From Bacteroidales bacterium (GTDB lineage: Bacteria > Bacteroidota > Bacteroidia > Bacteroidales > Bacteroidaceae): DNA of 64,000 bases. Below the pieces are notes generated by a model. The model had not been told where the DNA came from, searched no databases, and worked only from the letters and a program-made list of their open reading frames with translations. The stretch lies in contig JAUMXY010000004.1 of assembly GCA_030528885.1 (NCBI GenBank), positions 17,023 through 81,022 of the forward strand, read 5' to 3'. Position 1 is the first letter of the stretch; every line of letters starts with the position of its first letter. The position numbers and the translations under genes are program-made. Positions 9,663-19,021 of the stretch are shown here, one piece after another.

Positions 9663-9670
9663 CAAAGTTA
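9663..9670 (-). promoter_or_regulatory. Bacteroidota -7 box for the lipoprotein mutarotase
   Basis: The minus strand reads TAACTTTG, a perfect TAnnTTTG box, about 38 bp before the ATG at 9624. No clear TTTG -33 element is seen. The remaining DNA to 10003 holds the hairpin at 9883-9920 and no convincing gene. Confidence 0.6.
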
Positions 9671-9882
9671 CCGCTTTTTCACGTTATTTAACCTGTTGAA
9701 AACATGTTATAAAACATAAAGTGTTTGTTTGACACTCTTCGGCGGCATTTTTTATCGTCTTGTGTTTGTCTATAGTGCTGTTTTTCGATAGTTTTGTCCG
9801 CCAACATTAAAAGTTTTTCATCAAGCTTATCTGTTGTACTGTAAAAGAGCGCTATAATCAATGCTTCTCACATCGTTTGTAT

Positions 9883-9920
9883 GTTATGCCCTGCATCGAA
9901 AATACGATGTAGGGCATAAC
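9883..9920 (-). terminator. 16-bp inverted repeat downstream of galK
   Basis: GTTATGCCCTGCATCG pairs with CGATGTAGGGCATAAC (one G-U) across a six-base loop, about 84 bp beyond the galK stop. A tail of T residues is lacking, so it may be a 3' processing or protection hairpin, or an operator for the divergent-free gap, instead of a classical terminator. Confidence 0.45.
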
Positions 9921-10003
9921 GTAATTTAGGTAAGCCGTGAGCTTAAAAGGGGCTCAAAGCGACGTGTGTTCCTTGTTGAGTCGTGAACCGCGACAGAGTG
10001 GTT

Positions 10004-11170
10004 TTAGCAAAGCTTTCTTGAGCCGTCGCCAATAACAACGTCTATCACAACAGGTTTCTTCCCATACTTTTGCTGGAACTTCTCAACGGCAGTTTTGACG
10101 AAATTGTCATACAGTTCTTCGGCAACGAGGTTGATAGTACATCCTCCAAATCCGCCACCCATAATGCGTGAGCCCGTAACGGAGCATTCTTTGGCAATAT
10201 CATTCAGGAAATCAAGTTCTTCGCAAGATACCTCGTATTCTTTTGAAAGACCATAGTGCGTTTCATACATCTTCTGTCCCACAGTCTCGTAATCACCATT
10301 TTCAAGAGCGTCGCAAACTGCAAGGACGCGGTCTTTCTCGCCAAGCACGAATGTTGCGCGCTTGATGTCTTCTGCTGAAACCTTACCTTCTATTTCTTTG
10401 AGCTCGTCCCAAGTAGCTTCGCGAAGTGTCGTAATCTCTTTCTCTGGATGAAGTTCCTTAATTGTCTTGACGCAGTTTTCGCAGGAATTACGGCGGTCGT
10501 TATATGGTGAACCTACCAGCTCATGCTTTACGCAAGAGTTGATGAGGACAAGTTTGTAGCCCTTAGGATTCCAAGGGAAGTATTCGAACTCGCCTGAGCG
10601 GCAGTCGAGGCGCATCAGATTGTCCTTTTTGCCATGTACAGAAGCGAACTGGTCCATAATGCCACAATTGACGCCTATGTATTTATGCTCTGTTGCTTGG
10701 CCAACTTTTGCGAGAGTCATCTTGTCAATCTTCCCTTCGCCAAACAAGTCGTTGATTGCAAATGCATAACAACTTTCAAGAGCTGCCGAAGAAGACATTC
10801 CTGCGCCATTGGGCACATCGCCGGCGAATGCTGTGTCGAATCCCTCGACAGGTATGCCGAGCGCCATCATTTCGCGAGCGACACCAAAAATATATCGGAA
10901 ATGGCTTGCATTGGGTCCTTTCTCGTCGTCGATGGAAAATTCGGCATAATCTTTCAGGTCGATTGAATATGCACGAATGGTGCGAGTTCCGTTAGGACGT
11001 ATTTCTGCTATCATTCCTTGCTCTACAGCGCCAGGGAATACAAAGCCTCCATTGTAGTCAGTATGCTCTCCGATGAGGTTGATGCGACCAGGTGAAGCAT
11101 AAACAGAACCCGGTTCTCCGCCAAGGTGCTTGATGAAACGTGTACGAACGTCGTCGATTTTCAATTTCAT
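10004..11170 (-). CDS. galK: Galactokinase
   Basis: Phosphorylates alpha-D-galactose to galactose 1-phosphate, first step of the Leloir pathway. 388 residues from the ATG at 11170 (MKLKIDDVRTRF); an in-frame TTG 24 bp upstream is less likely. GHMP-kinase signatures: galactokinase motif GRINLIGEHTDYNGG near residue 38-52, ATP-binding PNGAGMSSSAALES, and GSRIMGGGFGGCTINL near the C-terminus. The catalytic Asp lies in NCGIMDQFAS. It follows galM by about 120 bp on the same strand, forming a small galactose operon. No galT is seen in the window. Confidence 0.95.
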   Translation of the reverse strand: MKLKIDDVRTRFIKHLGGEPGSVYASPGRINLIGEHTDYNGGFVFPGAVEQGMIAEIRPNGTRTIRAYSIDLKDYAEFSIDDEKGPNASHFRYIFGVAREMMALGIPVEGFDTAFAGDVPNGAGMSSSAALESCYAFAINDLFGEGKIDKMTLAKVGQATEHKYIGVNCGIMDQFASVHGKKDNLMRLDCRSGEFEYFPWNPKGYKLVLINSCVKHELVGSPYNDRRNSCENCVKTIKELHPEKEITTLREATWDELKEIEGKVSAEDIKRATFVLGEKDRVLAVCDALENGDYETVGQKMYETHYGLSKEYEVSCEELDFLNDIAKECSVTGSRIMGGGFGGCTINLVAEELYDNFVKTAVEKFQQKYGKKPVVIDVVIGDGSRKLC

Positions 11171-11292
11171 ATCTGATTGGTTTTTCGAGGACAACTTCTT
11201 CTCTGTTAACTTAAAGAAAAAGATGTATAAGGTTAATTACTAAAGCAACATTCCCTCAACCGCAACTTGGCGGATGAGGGGAATGTAACAGT

Positions 11293-12375
11293 TTATTGTA
11301 TGCTAAATTTGTAGATTGTCTTCTGAGTGTATTTCTCGCCTGGCTTCAGCACAACAGATGGGAAGTATGGACGATTGGGTGAATCTGGGAAATGCTGGCA
11401 TTCAAAGCAGATGCTTGAACGGCGTGGTGCTGTACATCCGTTTTGGATGGGGTAACCTGTTGCCCAGTTGTCAGAATACACCTGAACTCCTGGTTCGGTT
11501 GTGTACGTGTCAAGCACTCGACCGGATTTTGGGTCGGTCAGACGGACTGCGAATGAAAGTTCGCCAACCTCTTTCTTGTTGAGGACAAAACAATGGTCGT
11601 ATCCTGCTCCGTTCTTAATCTGTTCGTTATCAGCATCGATGTCTTGGCCTACAGGCTTTGGTGAACGGAAGTCGAATGGGGTGCCTGCTACTTTAAGGAT
11701 TTCTCCTGTTGGGATGCAGGTGTCATCGATTGGGATGTAGAAATCAGCATTCATTTCCATGATTTGGTCATCAATTGTAGGTGTTGGGTTAGCGATACCC
11801 TGTAAAGAGAAGAACGCATGGTGAGTCAAATTGATGATTGTCTTCTTGTTTGTTGTGGCAAGATATTCAATAATCAGCTCATTGTCGTCGGTCCATGTAA
11901 ATTCAACTGAAATCTTTACTTCTCCAGAAAATCCTTCGTGACCATAAGGCAGAACGATGTTGAGTGTGAGATTTTGCTCGCCAGCTTGATATGCGTCCCA
12001 TACCAATGCGTGCAAGCCTGTTGGACCTCCATGAAGGGCGTTCGGTCCATTGTTGATGGCTAATTGGTACTCTTTTCCGTTCAAAGTGAACTTTCCCTTG
12101 TTGATGCGATTGCCAAAACGCCCAATCAACGTTGAAAGGTATGGCTCAGGTGAATTGATAACTGCATCAATGCTGTCTTGTCCCTGAATGACGTTCGCTA
12201 CTTTGCCATCTTTGTCTGGTACCATGATTGCAACGATAGCGCCTCCATAGTTTGTGATTGAAACCTCGTAACCATCTTTGTTTACGAGTGTGTAAAGGTC
12301 GGTTTCTTTGCCTTTAACTACCTTTTGGAAGTTTTCGGCTTTAAGCCCGCTTAGTTTAGGTTGGATAGTGCTCAT
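11293..12375 (-). CDS. galM: Cytoplasmic aldose 1-epimerase
   Basis: Mutarotase of 360 residues without a signal peptide, so cytoplasmic, supplying alpha-galactose to galactokinase. Motifs: NALHGGPTGLHALVWDA, LTHHAFFSLQG with the catalytic His, GYDHCFVLNK, and TTEPGVQVYS with the catalytic Glu. It is the upstream partner of galK. Compared with the mutarotase at 8389 it shares the same fold signatures but lacks the lipoprotein leader, so the two probably act on opposite sides of the inner membrane. Confidence 0.92.
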   Translation of the reverse strand: MSTIQPKLSGLKAENFQKVVKGKETDLYTLVNKDGYEVSITNYGGAIVAIMVPDKDGKVANVIQGQDSIDAVINSPEPYLSTLIGRFGNRINKGKFTLNGKEYQLAINNGPNALHGGPTGLHALVWDAYQAGEQNLTLNIVLPYGHEGFSGEVKISVEFTWTDDNELIIEYLATTNKKTIINLTHHAFFSLQGIANPTPTIDDQIMEMNADFYIPIDDTCIPTGEILKVAGTPFDFRSPKPVGQDIDADNEQIKNGAGYDHCFVLNKKEVGELSFAVRLTDPKSGRVLDTYTTEPGVQVYSDNWATGYPIQNGCTAPRRSSICFECQHFPDSPNRPYFPSVVLKPGEKYTQKTIYKFSIQ

Positions 12376-12498
12376 AATATAATTTTAAGTTAGTATATCT
12401 TGGTTTTAGATTTCTATTGCAAATTAAACAAAAAAAAATTAACTGGACGAACAAACCAGCAATTATTTTTCATAAAACTTCATATTCTTATTCTTTTT

Positions 12499-13818
12499 TC
12501 ACAAATTCATTTTTCTTTTAGGTAAATAAGCGAGTAAATCCGCAACTATAAAGCTGCTTCCCCCAATAAAAATACAATCTTCACTCTCTGCCTGCTCAAG
12601 CGCAGCGGTGTATGCATCGCTAACGCTATGGTAGCTGTTTCCCAAGAGTTGGTAGCTTTCCGCCATTTTTTTTATCTCGTCATGAGGCAATGCCCTTTTC
12701 ACATTTGCCTGGCAGAAGTAATAGGTCGCTTCTTTAGGCATCATCGCCAAAACGCCGCTGATGTCTTTGTCGTTTACCATTCCCAAAACAATTCGTAGTG
12801 GGCGTGCCATCTGTTTTAATTGCTTCACCACATATTGAATGCCTGCAATATTGTGCCCTGTGTCACAAATGACGAGTGGGGCGCTTTGTAATTTTTGCCA
12901 TCTGCCCATCAGGCCTGTTGTTTCACAAACTTGGGTAAACCCCTTCTTGACGGCTTCGTCTGGTATGGAAAATCCTGCTTCTTTCATGCGTCCGACTGCA
13001 CATAAGATGGTATTGGTGTTTTTTGTTTGGCAAGCGCCAGAAAGCGCCCCAAGTATCTTACCATAATGTGCTGTTTCGTATAGGATGCCTCCTTGTTCTT
13101 GGAACTGAACGCTTTGTATCTCGTTGGATTCTTCTGCAAAATAAAGCGGCGCTTTAAGCGATTGGGCTTTGTTCTCAAAGACGGGGCGTGTGTCTGGAAG
13201 TGCTTCTCCCACCACGACAGGAACTCCTGACTTGATGATTCCAGCTTTTTCTGCTGCAATTTTCTCAAGCGAATCCCCTAAAAGTGCGACATGATCAAAA
13301 CTGATGTTTGTGATGACGCATACTTGGGGGGTGATGATGTTGGTACAATCCAATCTTCCACCAAGACCTACCTCTACAACAGCCACGTCTATTTTCTGTT
13401 CTGCAAAGAAACAAAAGGCCATAGCTGTTGTGAGTTCAAAGAATGATGGATGCAGAGGCTCGAAGAAGGCACGATGGCTATCGACAAAGTCTACGACGAA
13501 TTGTTCATCAATCATTTTTCCGTTAACCCTGATTCTTTCTCTGAAATCAACTAAATGTGGAGAGGTAAAAAGTCCAACCTTGTACCCTGCGGATTGAAGA
13601 ATTGCTGCCAAAGTGTGTGAACAAGAGCCTTTTCCGTTGGTTCCTGCCACATGTATTGTTTTGAACTTAGTGTGGGGGTGCCCAAAATGTTTGTCAAGTT
13701 GCCAAGTGTTGTATAAGCCTTCTTTATATGCTCCACTCCCAATGTTCTGAAATAAGGGTGTCGCGTTAAACAAGTATTTTACTGTTTCGTCGTACGTCAT
13801 ATTGTTCTTTGTTGACAT
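12499..13818 (-). CDS. folC: Bifunctional folylpolyglutamate/dihydrofolate synthase
   Basis: Adds glutamate to folates, and in many bacteria to dihydropteroate. 439 residues. The Mur-ligase P-loop is TIHVAGTNGKGS (about residues 50-60), followed by TSPHLVDFRERI, VVEVGLGGRLDCTN and ITNISFDH, all classic FolC motifs. The C-terminal domain contains CDTGHNIAG. A TTG 42 bp upstream keeps the frame open, but a consensus promoter overlaps that extension, so the ATG giving MSTKNNMTYDET was chosen. Confidence 0.93.
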   Translation of the reverse strand: MSTKNNMTYDETVKYLFNATPLFQNIGSGAYKEGLYNTWQLDKHFGHPHTKFKTIHVAGTNGKGSCSHTLAAILQSAGYKVGLFTSPHLVDFRERIRVNGKMIDEQFVVDFVDSHRAFFEPLHPSFFELTTAMAFCFFAEQKIDVAVVEVGLGGRLDCTNIITPQVCVITNISFDHVALLGDSLEKIAAEKAGIIKSGVPVVVGEALPDTRPVFENKAQSLKAPLYFAEESNEIQSVQFQEQGGILYETAHYGKILGALSGACQTKNTNTILCAVGRMKEAGFSIPDEAVKKGFTQVCETTGLMGRWQKLQSAPLVICDTGHNIAGIQYVVKQLKQMARPLRIVLGMVNDKDISGVLAMMPKEATYYFCQANVKRALPHDEIKKMAESYQLLGNSYHSVSDAYTAALEQAESEDCIFIGGSSFIVADLLAYLPKRKMNL

Positions 13819-13829
13819 TTTGTAATATG

Positions 13830-13861
13830 CAAAGTTACATTTCTTTGTTGATTCAAGCAAA
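13830..13861 (-). promoter_or_regulatory. Bacteroidota promoter for folC
   Basis: Minus strand TTTG at 13858-13861, then 20 bp, then TAACTTTG at 13830-13837. The predicted transcription start is only a few bases before the ATG at 13818, which rules out the upstream TTG start. Confidence 0.7.
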
Positions 13862-14016
13862 TGAAAGTTGAGTATTTTAGGCGTGAGAATGGAAATGTTC
13901 GATGTATAAAAGAGGACTTTGTTCGAACTTTATTCAAAAAAGGCGCCTTTTTTGATAAATCGAAGAATATGGCATTAAAAAAGTAGAGCTTTTATGTTTA
14001 TCTCCATAATAATGAT

Positions 14017-14024
14017 TATATTTG
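14017..14024 (+). promoter_or_regulatory. -7 box for the sensor-kinase operon
   Basis: TATATTTG, a TAnnTTTG box 21 bp before the GTG start at 14045. No obvious -33 TTTG is present. Confidence 0.5.
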
Positions 14025-14044
14025 TACAATTAAATATATAATGT

Positions 14045-17000
14045 GTGAAAACTATACAATTCATATCGCTTTCCATCTGTTTGCAGTGTTGCTCTATGCT
14101 CTTTACTGGGTGTGGAGGTGTCAGCGATTCTGACAGGCACGCTATAGATTCTCTAAACACTTTGGCAAGTCGGATGAAATATGTTTCTTTGGATTCCTCT
14201 TTGGAGTGTTCCGATGAAATATTGAACTCGTATCAGGAGTCTGACTATAGCGACGGGTTGTACGAAGCTATGCTGAACAAAGGTAGTGCTTATGGCTTGC
14301 AAATGAATTACGATTCTGCGCAGTATTACTATAAGAAAGTTTTAGAAGATACTGACAACGATTTGATTAAGAGCGTTGCCGATGTTGATATGATGTCTTT
14401 GTGCTTAATGACTTCTCAGAGCAAGGAGTTTTATGACTATCGTAGTGATGCGCATGAAAGATTCGCAAATGTGGAAGAAGAAATTGCCAATATGGATGAC
14501 CATCAAAAAGCGATGTGGAATTCTGTTATAGGCAAATATCATTTTGTTTCGCTTAACTATTTCTTGAAGACGAGGCAAGGAGAGGGCATTCGGGAGGAAT
14601 ATGATTGGTTAGAAAAAAATAAAAAGCTTTTCGCGACTGATTCAACCTTGCTAGCCCAGTATCTATTCCTTAAATCCGTCCATGGACAATGGGGCGAAAA
14701 CGAAAATAGAGATGCTGACGAACAATGGTATAATCAGATAGGTCTCATATCCTTATGCAAAATGAAAGGATATGTGTATTTCGAAATTTTGGCTGTAAAT
14801 AATCTGGCAAAGAGTATTCTTTGGAATGGAGAATTGAAGCCTTCTCAGCGTGTTCTTGTTGAAGAGATATTTGGCTTTGAAAACGGAGCTGATCTAAGCC
14901 ATGCTTTAGCAAATCACGGCTTGATATTAGCAAAGCAATATGGGAACGATTATCTGACTGGAATGATTTTGATAACTTTGTCAGACTATTACCTCAAACA
15001 AGGCGAGTACGAGGCAGCTTTGATGCAAACGGAAGAGGCATTGCAGCTAATCAATGCGCAGCATAAAAGGCAATATGGTGCATCTGAAGGATACGCTAAT
15101 GATATTCTATATACGTATTCAGAGGCTGCTGACACCTTATCCACAGAATTAAAATGGATTGCAGACCCCAATGTTACAGCTGTTCCAGAATGGATGGCGC
15201 TTGTAAGGGAACAATTAAGCGTTGTCTATGGGGCAATGGGTATGAAAGAGCAATCGGATTACAATCACAATATTTATTTCGATATGCTTGACGCAACACG
15301 CCAAGACTTGCGTGTACAACAAGAAGAGGAGAATTTGCAAGAAGAGGAGCGTTGGCTTAATTTGCTTTTATATTTGTTCATCTTCTCTATTATAGTTTTA
15401 ATTTGGATGTTTGTCTTCTTCAACAAGAAAAGCAAACGTGAATACAAAGCGAAGGTGGAGAAGCTTGGCGATGTCGTCAGCATCTGCAAAAAAATGCCAG
15501 CCGCTCTGATGGAAGACATAGAAGACGAGGACGATTTGGATAAAGCTTTGCACTCAATTGTTAATCAGGATATAGCTAAAGTGTTTCCTCAACTCAAAGA
15601 TGTTGATTGGACAAAGGCTGAATATAAATCCGTAAAGGGATTGGATGGCGAGATGTTTCATGTGCTGCAAGTCTTTTACAAATGGGTAAGAGAAAAAGGA
15701 TTCCAAATGATAGGTTTCATGACGAAGAAAGAACATCTCGAAGTCAAGACCTATGCTTCCCAAAAACGTCTTGAAGAAAACAAACGTGAATATTTGGAAA
15801 AACTCACGTCTCTCTCAATCATCAATGGCATGACTCCTTTCATGAATAGAGCGTTGCATGAAGTATATAAATTAAAAAACGTTTCAGAGTCAGAAACAAC
15901 AGTACGTGAAAGGATTATTTATCTGAATGAACTGATTGACAAAATTAACGAGTACAATGATGTGCTTGGTCATTGGGTGAAAATTCGCCAGGGAATGCTT
16001 GCTTTGAACATTGAGCATTTTGCCTTGCAGCCACTCTTTGACACGTTGCAGCATGGCTCAAAAGCTTTTGTGGCAAAGGATATTGTATTGACAATTAAAC
16101 CAACAGGTGGGATTGTGAGGGCAGATAGGGCTTTGACGCTTTTCATGATGAACACATTGCTTGACAATGCCCGTAAATACACCCCACAAGGTGGCTCTGT
16201 GACGCTGGAGGCAAATGATAATGATGGTTATGTTGAAATTTCTGTTGTTGATACAGGCTATGGAATGTCTGCTAAAGATGTGGAAACGCTCAACAATTCA
16301 AAAGTTTATGATTCCAGTCATATAGGCGAAGGAGAACAGCATGCTGAAGACATCAAAAGGAATAAGGGTCTTGGATTTGGGTTGATGAATTGCAAGGGCA
16401 TCATTGAAAAATACAGAAAGACAGGCTCTGTTTTTTCTGTTTGCGAGTTTGGTGTAGAAAGCGAAGTGGGAAAAGGAAGCCGCGTGTATTTCAGACTTCC
16501 CAAAGGTCTTATGAAAAATATGTGTGCAATTCTGATGTTCACGTTAGGATTGCAAACCGTTTGGGCTTCTGATTATTTGAAACAAGCAGAGAATTATACA
16601 GATAGTGTGTTGGAGGCTAACATTGAAAGGCAATACAACAAAGCCATTTCTTTTGCCGATTCAGCCATCTACTGCTTCAACAGACATTATTTGTCGGGCC
16701 ATGGAGATAATGAAAATCTCATGTCTCTGCAAGGGAATAGCATGGCAGAGCTTTCATGGATTCAGCATGGCTTTAACACCAACTATGAAGCCATTATTAT
16801 GCTAAGAAATGAAGTGGCCATTGCTGCTCTGTCGCTGAATGAAAACAAACTCTATCATTATAATAATGAACTGTTCACTCAACTTTATACCTTAACCAGT
16901 ACTGATCCGACTTTGGAAGAGTATTGCAATTCCATCAAATCGGCCAATCGAAACAAAAAGACGATTTTGATTCTTTTGGGAACATTGATCTGTTTTGCTG

Positions 17001-18247
17001 TTGTGTATTATTACTTCCTGCATTATCGCCATTATCAACTTTTTACATTTAATTTACGTCAATTCGTAAGGCTTAACAATAATATATTCACGTCATCAGA
17101 AGCGTCATTGATGGAGGATTTTTCCAAGAATCTATCAGACATCAAACAAGTTGACACTGTTGGTTTGATGGTTCCCTCAGATGGAGGTGCTAACTCGTTT
17201 CAGTTTAAATTTGCCGGCGATGACACAAAGCGAAACCTGTATGAAAGCCTGATGCTTTCCGCATACAAGCAGAATAGAGAATTCGGCAGTGATAAGGACC
17301 TTTTTCACGCCTATCCCCTTGCCATAGAAGGACGAGCAGATGTTTCGGTTGTTGGCGTTATGGGTGTTTGCTATAATGATGAAAGCATGACGGACGAAGA
17401 AAAGCTCATCGTGAATCTCGTGACGCAATTCATGAGCATCCATTCCTACTTCTCATACTATAAGGCTGCTGAGATGAATGAACTCATTGAACTCAAGGAG
17501 GATGAGCATGCTCGAATTGAAAATGAACAGCAAAAAGTGCATGTGAGAAATCAAATCATGGATAATTGCCTTTCTGCATTAAAGCATGAAACGATGTATT
17601 ATCCAAATAGGATAAAGCAATTGGCCGATACTGCTACAGAATGTACAGACCCTGTTGCGCGCAAAGCGATGATTGACGACATTCACGAGTTGCTTTCTTA
17701 TTATCTGGAAATTTTCACGTTGCTGAGCACATGCGCAAGCAAACAGGTTGAAAACGTATTGTTTAAACGTATCCCGATCTCAGTACAGCAGATTGCAGAT
17801 ATGGCTGTTCGTTCATTTAATAAACGAAAGAAAAAAACAGGTCTTACAGCAAGCATCACCACTTCGTCCGTTCCTTCCGTCAAGGTTTATGGCGATACCA
17901 TTTTCCTTCAGTCACTTGTTGACAATATTATTTCGTTGTATTTTGAGCATAAATCCAACGGAGATTTACACCTCGATTTTGATTATTCAGACAAATTCAT
18001 TAAATTTGCATTCACGGATACGGCTTACAGATACAATGAAGACTCTTTGTCTCAGTTGTTCTATGTCGACAATGTCAAATACGATAATGCAGAAGACACA
18101 CTGGTAGGGATGCAATACTTGATTTGCAGGCAGATTATTAGAGAGCATGATGCTTATTCGCCACATCGAGGATGCCGAATCTATGTTGAAAATATTCGAG
18201 AAGGGGAAGGTTCTGCATTCGTTTTTACATTACCAATAGCTTATTAA
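14045..18247 (+). CDS. Giant membrane sensor histidine kinase, apparently two kinases fused
   Basis: 1400 residues from a GTG start (an in-frame TAA lies two codons upstream). First module: lipoprotein-like leader ending LFTGC, helical TPR-type sensor to about 430, membrane helix about 438-460, then an HATPase with N-box NTLLDNARKYTP (about 703-714), VDTGYGM and GLGFGLMNCKG. At residue 823 a second signal-like stretch MKNMCAILMFTLGLQTVWA begins another module: helical region, membrane helix about 973-995, a possible phospho-acceptor His1181 in LKHETMYYPNRI, and a degenerate HATPase (QSLVDNIISLYF, no clear G boxes). It resembles Bacteroidales proteins filed under DUF5112/DUF5113. A response regulator follows after 16 bp. 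The ligand is unknown. Confidence 0.8.
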   Translation: MKTIQFISLSICLQCCSMLFTGCGGVSDSDRHAIDSLNTLASRMKYVSLDSSLECSDEILNSYQESDYSDGLYEAMLNKGSAYGLQMNYDSAQYYYKKVLEDTDNDLIKSVADVDMMSLCLMTSQSKEFYDYRSDAHERFANVEEEIANMDDHQKAMWNSVIGKYHFVSLNYFLKTRQGEGIREEYDWLEKNKKLFATDSTLLAQYLFLKSVHGQWGENENRDADEQWYNQIGLISLCKMKGYVYFEILAVNNLAKSILWNGELKPSQRVLVEEIFGFENGADLSHALANHGLILAKQYGNDYLTGMILITLSDYYLKQGEYEAALMQTEEALQLINAQHKRQYGASEGYANDILYTYSEAADTLSTELKWIADPNVTAVPEWMALVREQLSVVYGAMGMKEQSDYNHNIYFDMLDATRQDLRVQQEEENLQEEERWLNLLLYLFIFSIIVLIWMFVFFNKKSKREYKAKVEKLGDVVSICKKMPAALMEDIEDEDDLDKALHSIVNQDIAKVFPQLKDVDWTKAEYKSVKGLDGEMFHVLQVFYKWVREKGFQMIGFMTKKEHLEVKTYASQKRLEENKREYLEKLTSLSIINGMTPFMNRALHEVYKLKNVSESETTVRERIIYLNELIDKINEYNDVLGHWVKIRQGMLALNIEHFALQPLFDTLQHGSKAFVAKDIVLTIKPTGGIVRADRALTLFMMNTLLDNARKYTPQGGSVTLEANDNDGYVEISVVDTGYGMSAKDVETLNNSKVYDSSHIGEGEQHAEDIKRNKGLGFGLMNCKGIIEKYRKTGSVFSVCEFGVESEVGKGSRVYFRLPKGLMKNMCAILMFTLGLQTVWASDYLKQAENYTDSVLEANIERQYNKAISFADSAIYCFNRHYLSGHGDNENLMSLQGNSMAELSWIQHGFNTNYEAIIMLRNEVAIAALSLNENKLYHYNNELFTQLYTLTSTDPTLEEYCNSIKSANRNKKTILILLGTLICFAVVYYYFLHYRHYQLFTFNLRQFVRLNNNIFTSSEASLMEDFSKNLSDIKQVDTVGLMVPSDGGANSFQFKFAGDDTKRNLYESLMLSAYKQNREFGSDKDLFHAYPLAIEGRADVSVVGVMGVCYNDESMTDEEKLIVNLVTQFMSIHSYFSYYKAAEMNELIELKEDEHARIENEQQKVHVRNQIMDNCLSALKHETMYYPNRIKQLADTATECTDPVARKAMIDDIHELLSYYLEIFTLLSTCASKQVENVLFKRIPISVQQIADMAVRSFNKRKKKTGLTASITTSSVPSVKVYGDTIFLQSLVDNIISLYFEHKSNGDLHLDFDYSDKFIKFAFTDTAYRYNEDSLSQLFYVDNVKYDNAEDTLVGMQYLICRQIIREHDAYSPHRGCRIYVENIREGEGSAFVFTLPIAY

Positions 18248-18263
18248 AACAAATTAAAATAGC

Positions 18264-18983
18264 ATGGAACCATTCAAAGTTATCATAGTTGAAGACGTTG
18301 CCTTAGAGATGAAAGGCACGAAAGAGATTTTCCGTTCAGACATTCCTGAAGCTGAAATTGTTGGCACAGCAATGAATGAAGGTGAGTTATGGAGACTTAT
18401 GCGTGACAATCAGCCAGACATGGTGTTGCTTGACCTTGGTCTAGGAGGGTCGACGACTGTTGGCGTTGATGTGTGCAAGCAGTTACGCAGACGTTATCCT
18501 GATGTCCACGTTTTGATATTCACGGGAGAAATTCTGAATGAGAAATTATGGGTTGACGCATTAGATGCTGGTACAGATGGCATCATTTTGAAGAGTGGCG
18601 AATTGCTCACCAAAGGCGATGTTCAGAGTGTGCTGAATGGTAAGAGAATGGTGTTTAACCAACCCATTTTGGAGAAGATTCTCTTGAGATATCGAAAGTC
18701 TGTGCTCAACGAATCTCTGCGTCAAGAAGCTTTGCTCAATTATGACATCGACGAATATGATGAGCGTTTCCTCCGTCATCTGGCATTAGGTTATACAAAA
18801 GATATGATAGCAGGACTGCGTGGAATGCCGTTTGGCGTGAAGTCGTTGGAAAAGCGTCAGAATGATTTGGTCAAGCGCTTGTTTGGCGATGAGCACATGA
18901 GCGTAAATGCAACGCGTCTTGTAACAAAAGCCTTCGAGTTGCGCATACTTGACATAGATAATCTTGATGCAGACGAGAACTGA
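18264..18983 (+). CDS. Response regulator paired with the giant kinase
   Basis: 239 residues. The receiver domain (1-125) has the acidic pair E10/D11, phospho-acceptor Asp57 in MVLLDLGLGG, the conserved Thr/Gly in IFTGE and Lys110 in GIILKSGE. The C-terminal half (about 160-230) is helical, with LALGYTKDMIAGL resembling the start of a LuxR-type helix-turn-helix but not a clean match. It is presumably a DNA-binding output regulator phosphorylated by the preceding kinase, with which it forms an operon. Target genes cannot be read from the sequence; the membrane protein gene 38 bp downstream is one candidate. Confidence 0.85.
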   Translation: MEPFKVIIVEDVALEMKGTKEIFRSDIPEAEIVGTAMNEGELWRLMRDNQPDMVLLDLGLGGSTTVGVDVCKQLRRRYPDVHVLIFTGEILNEKLWVDALDAGTDGIILKSGELLTKGDVQSVLNGKRMVFNQPILEKILLRYRKSVLNESLRQEALLNYDIDEYDERFLRHLALGYTKDMIAGLRGMPFGVKSLEKRQNDLVKRLFGDEHMSVNATRLVTKAFELRILDIDNLDADEN

Positions 18984-19021
18984 AAAAACAATAGTCAAGT
19001 CAAAGCCCAACCATCTTTTTC

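Noticed and set aside
11171-11194. Longer galactokinase starting at a TTG
   Set aside because: The ATG at 11170 gives the normal galactokinase N-terminus; the extra residues are not family-like.
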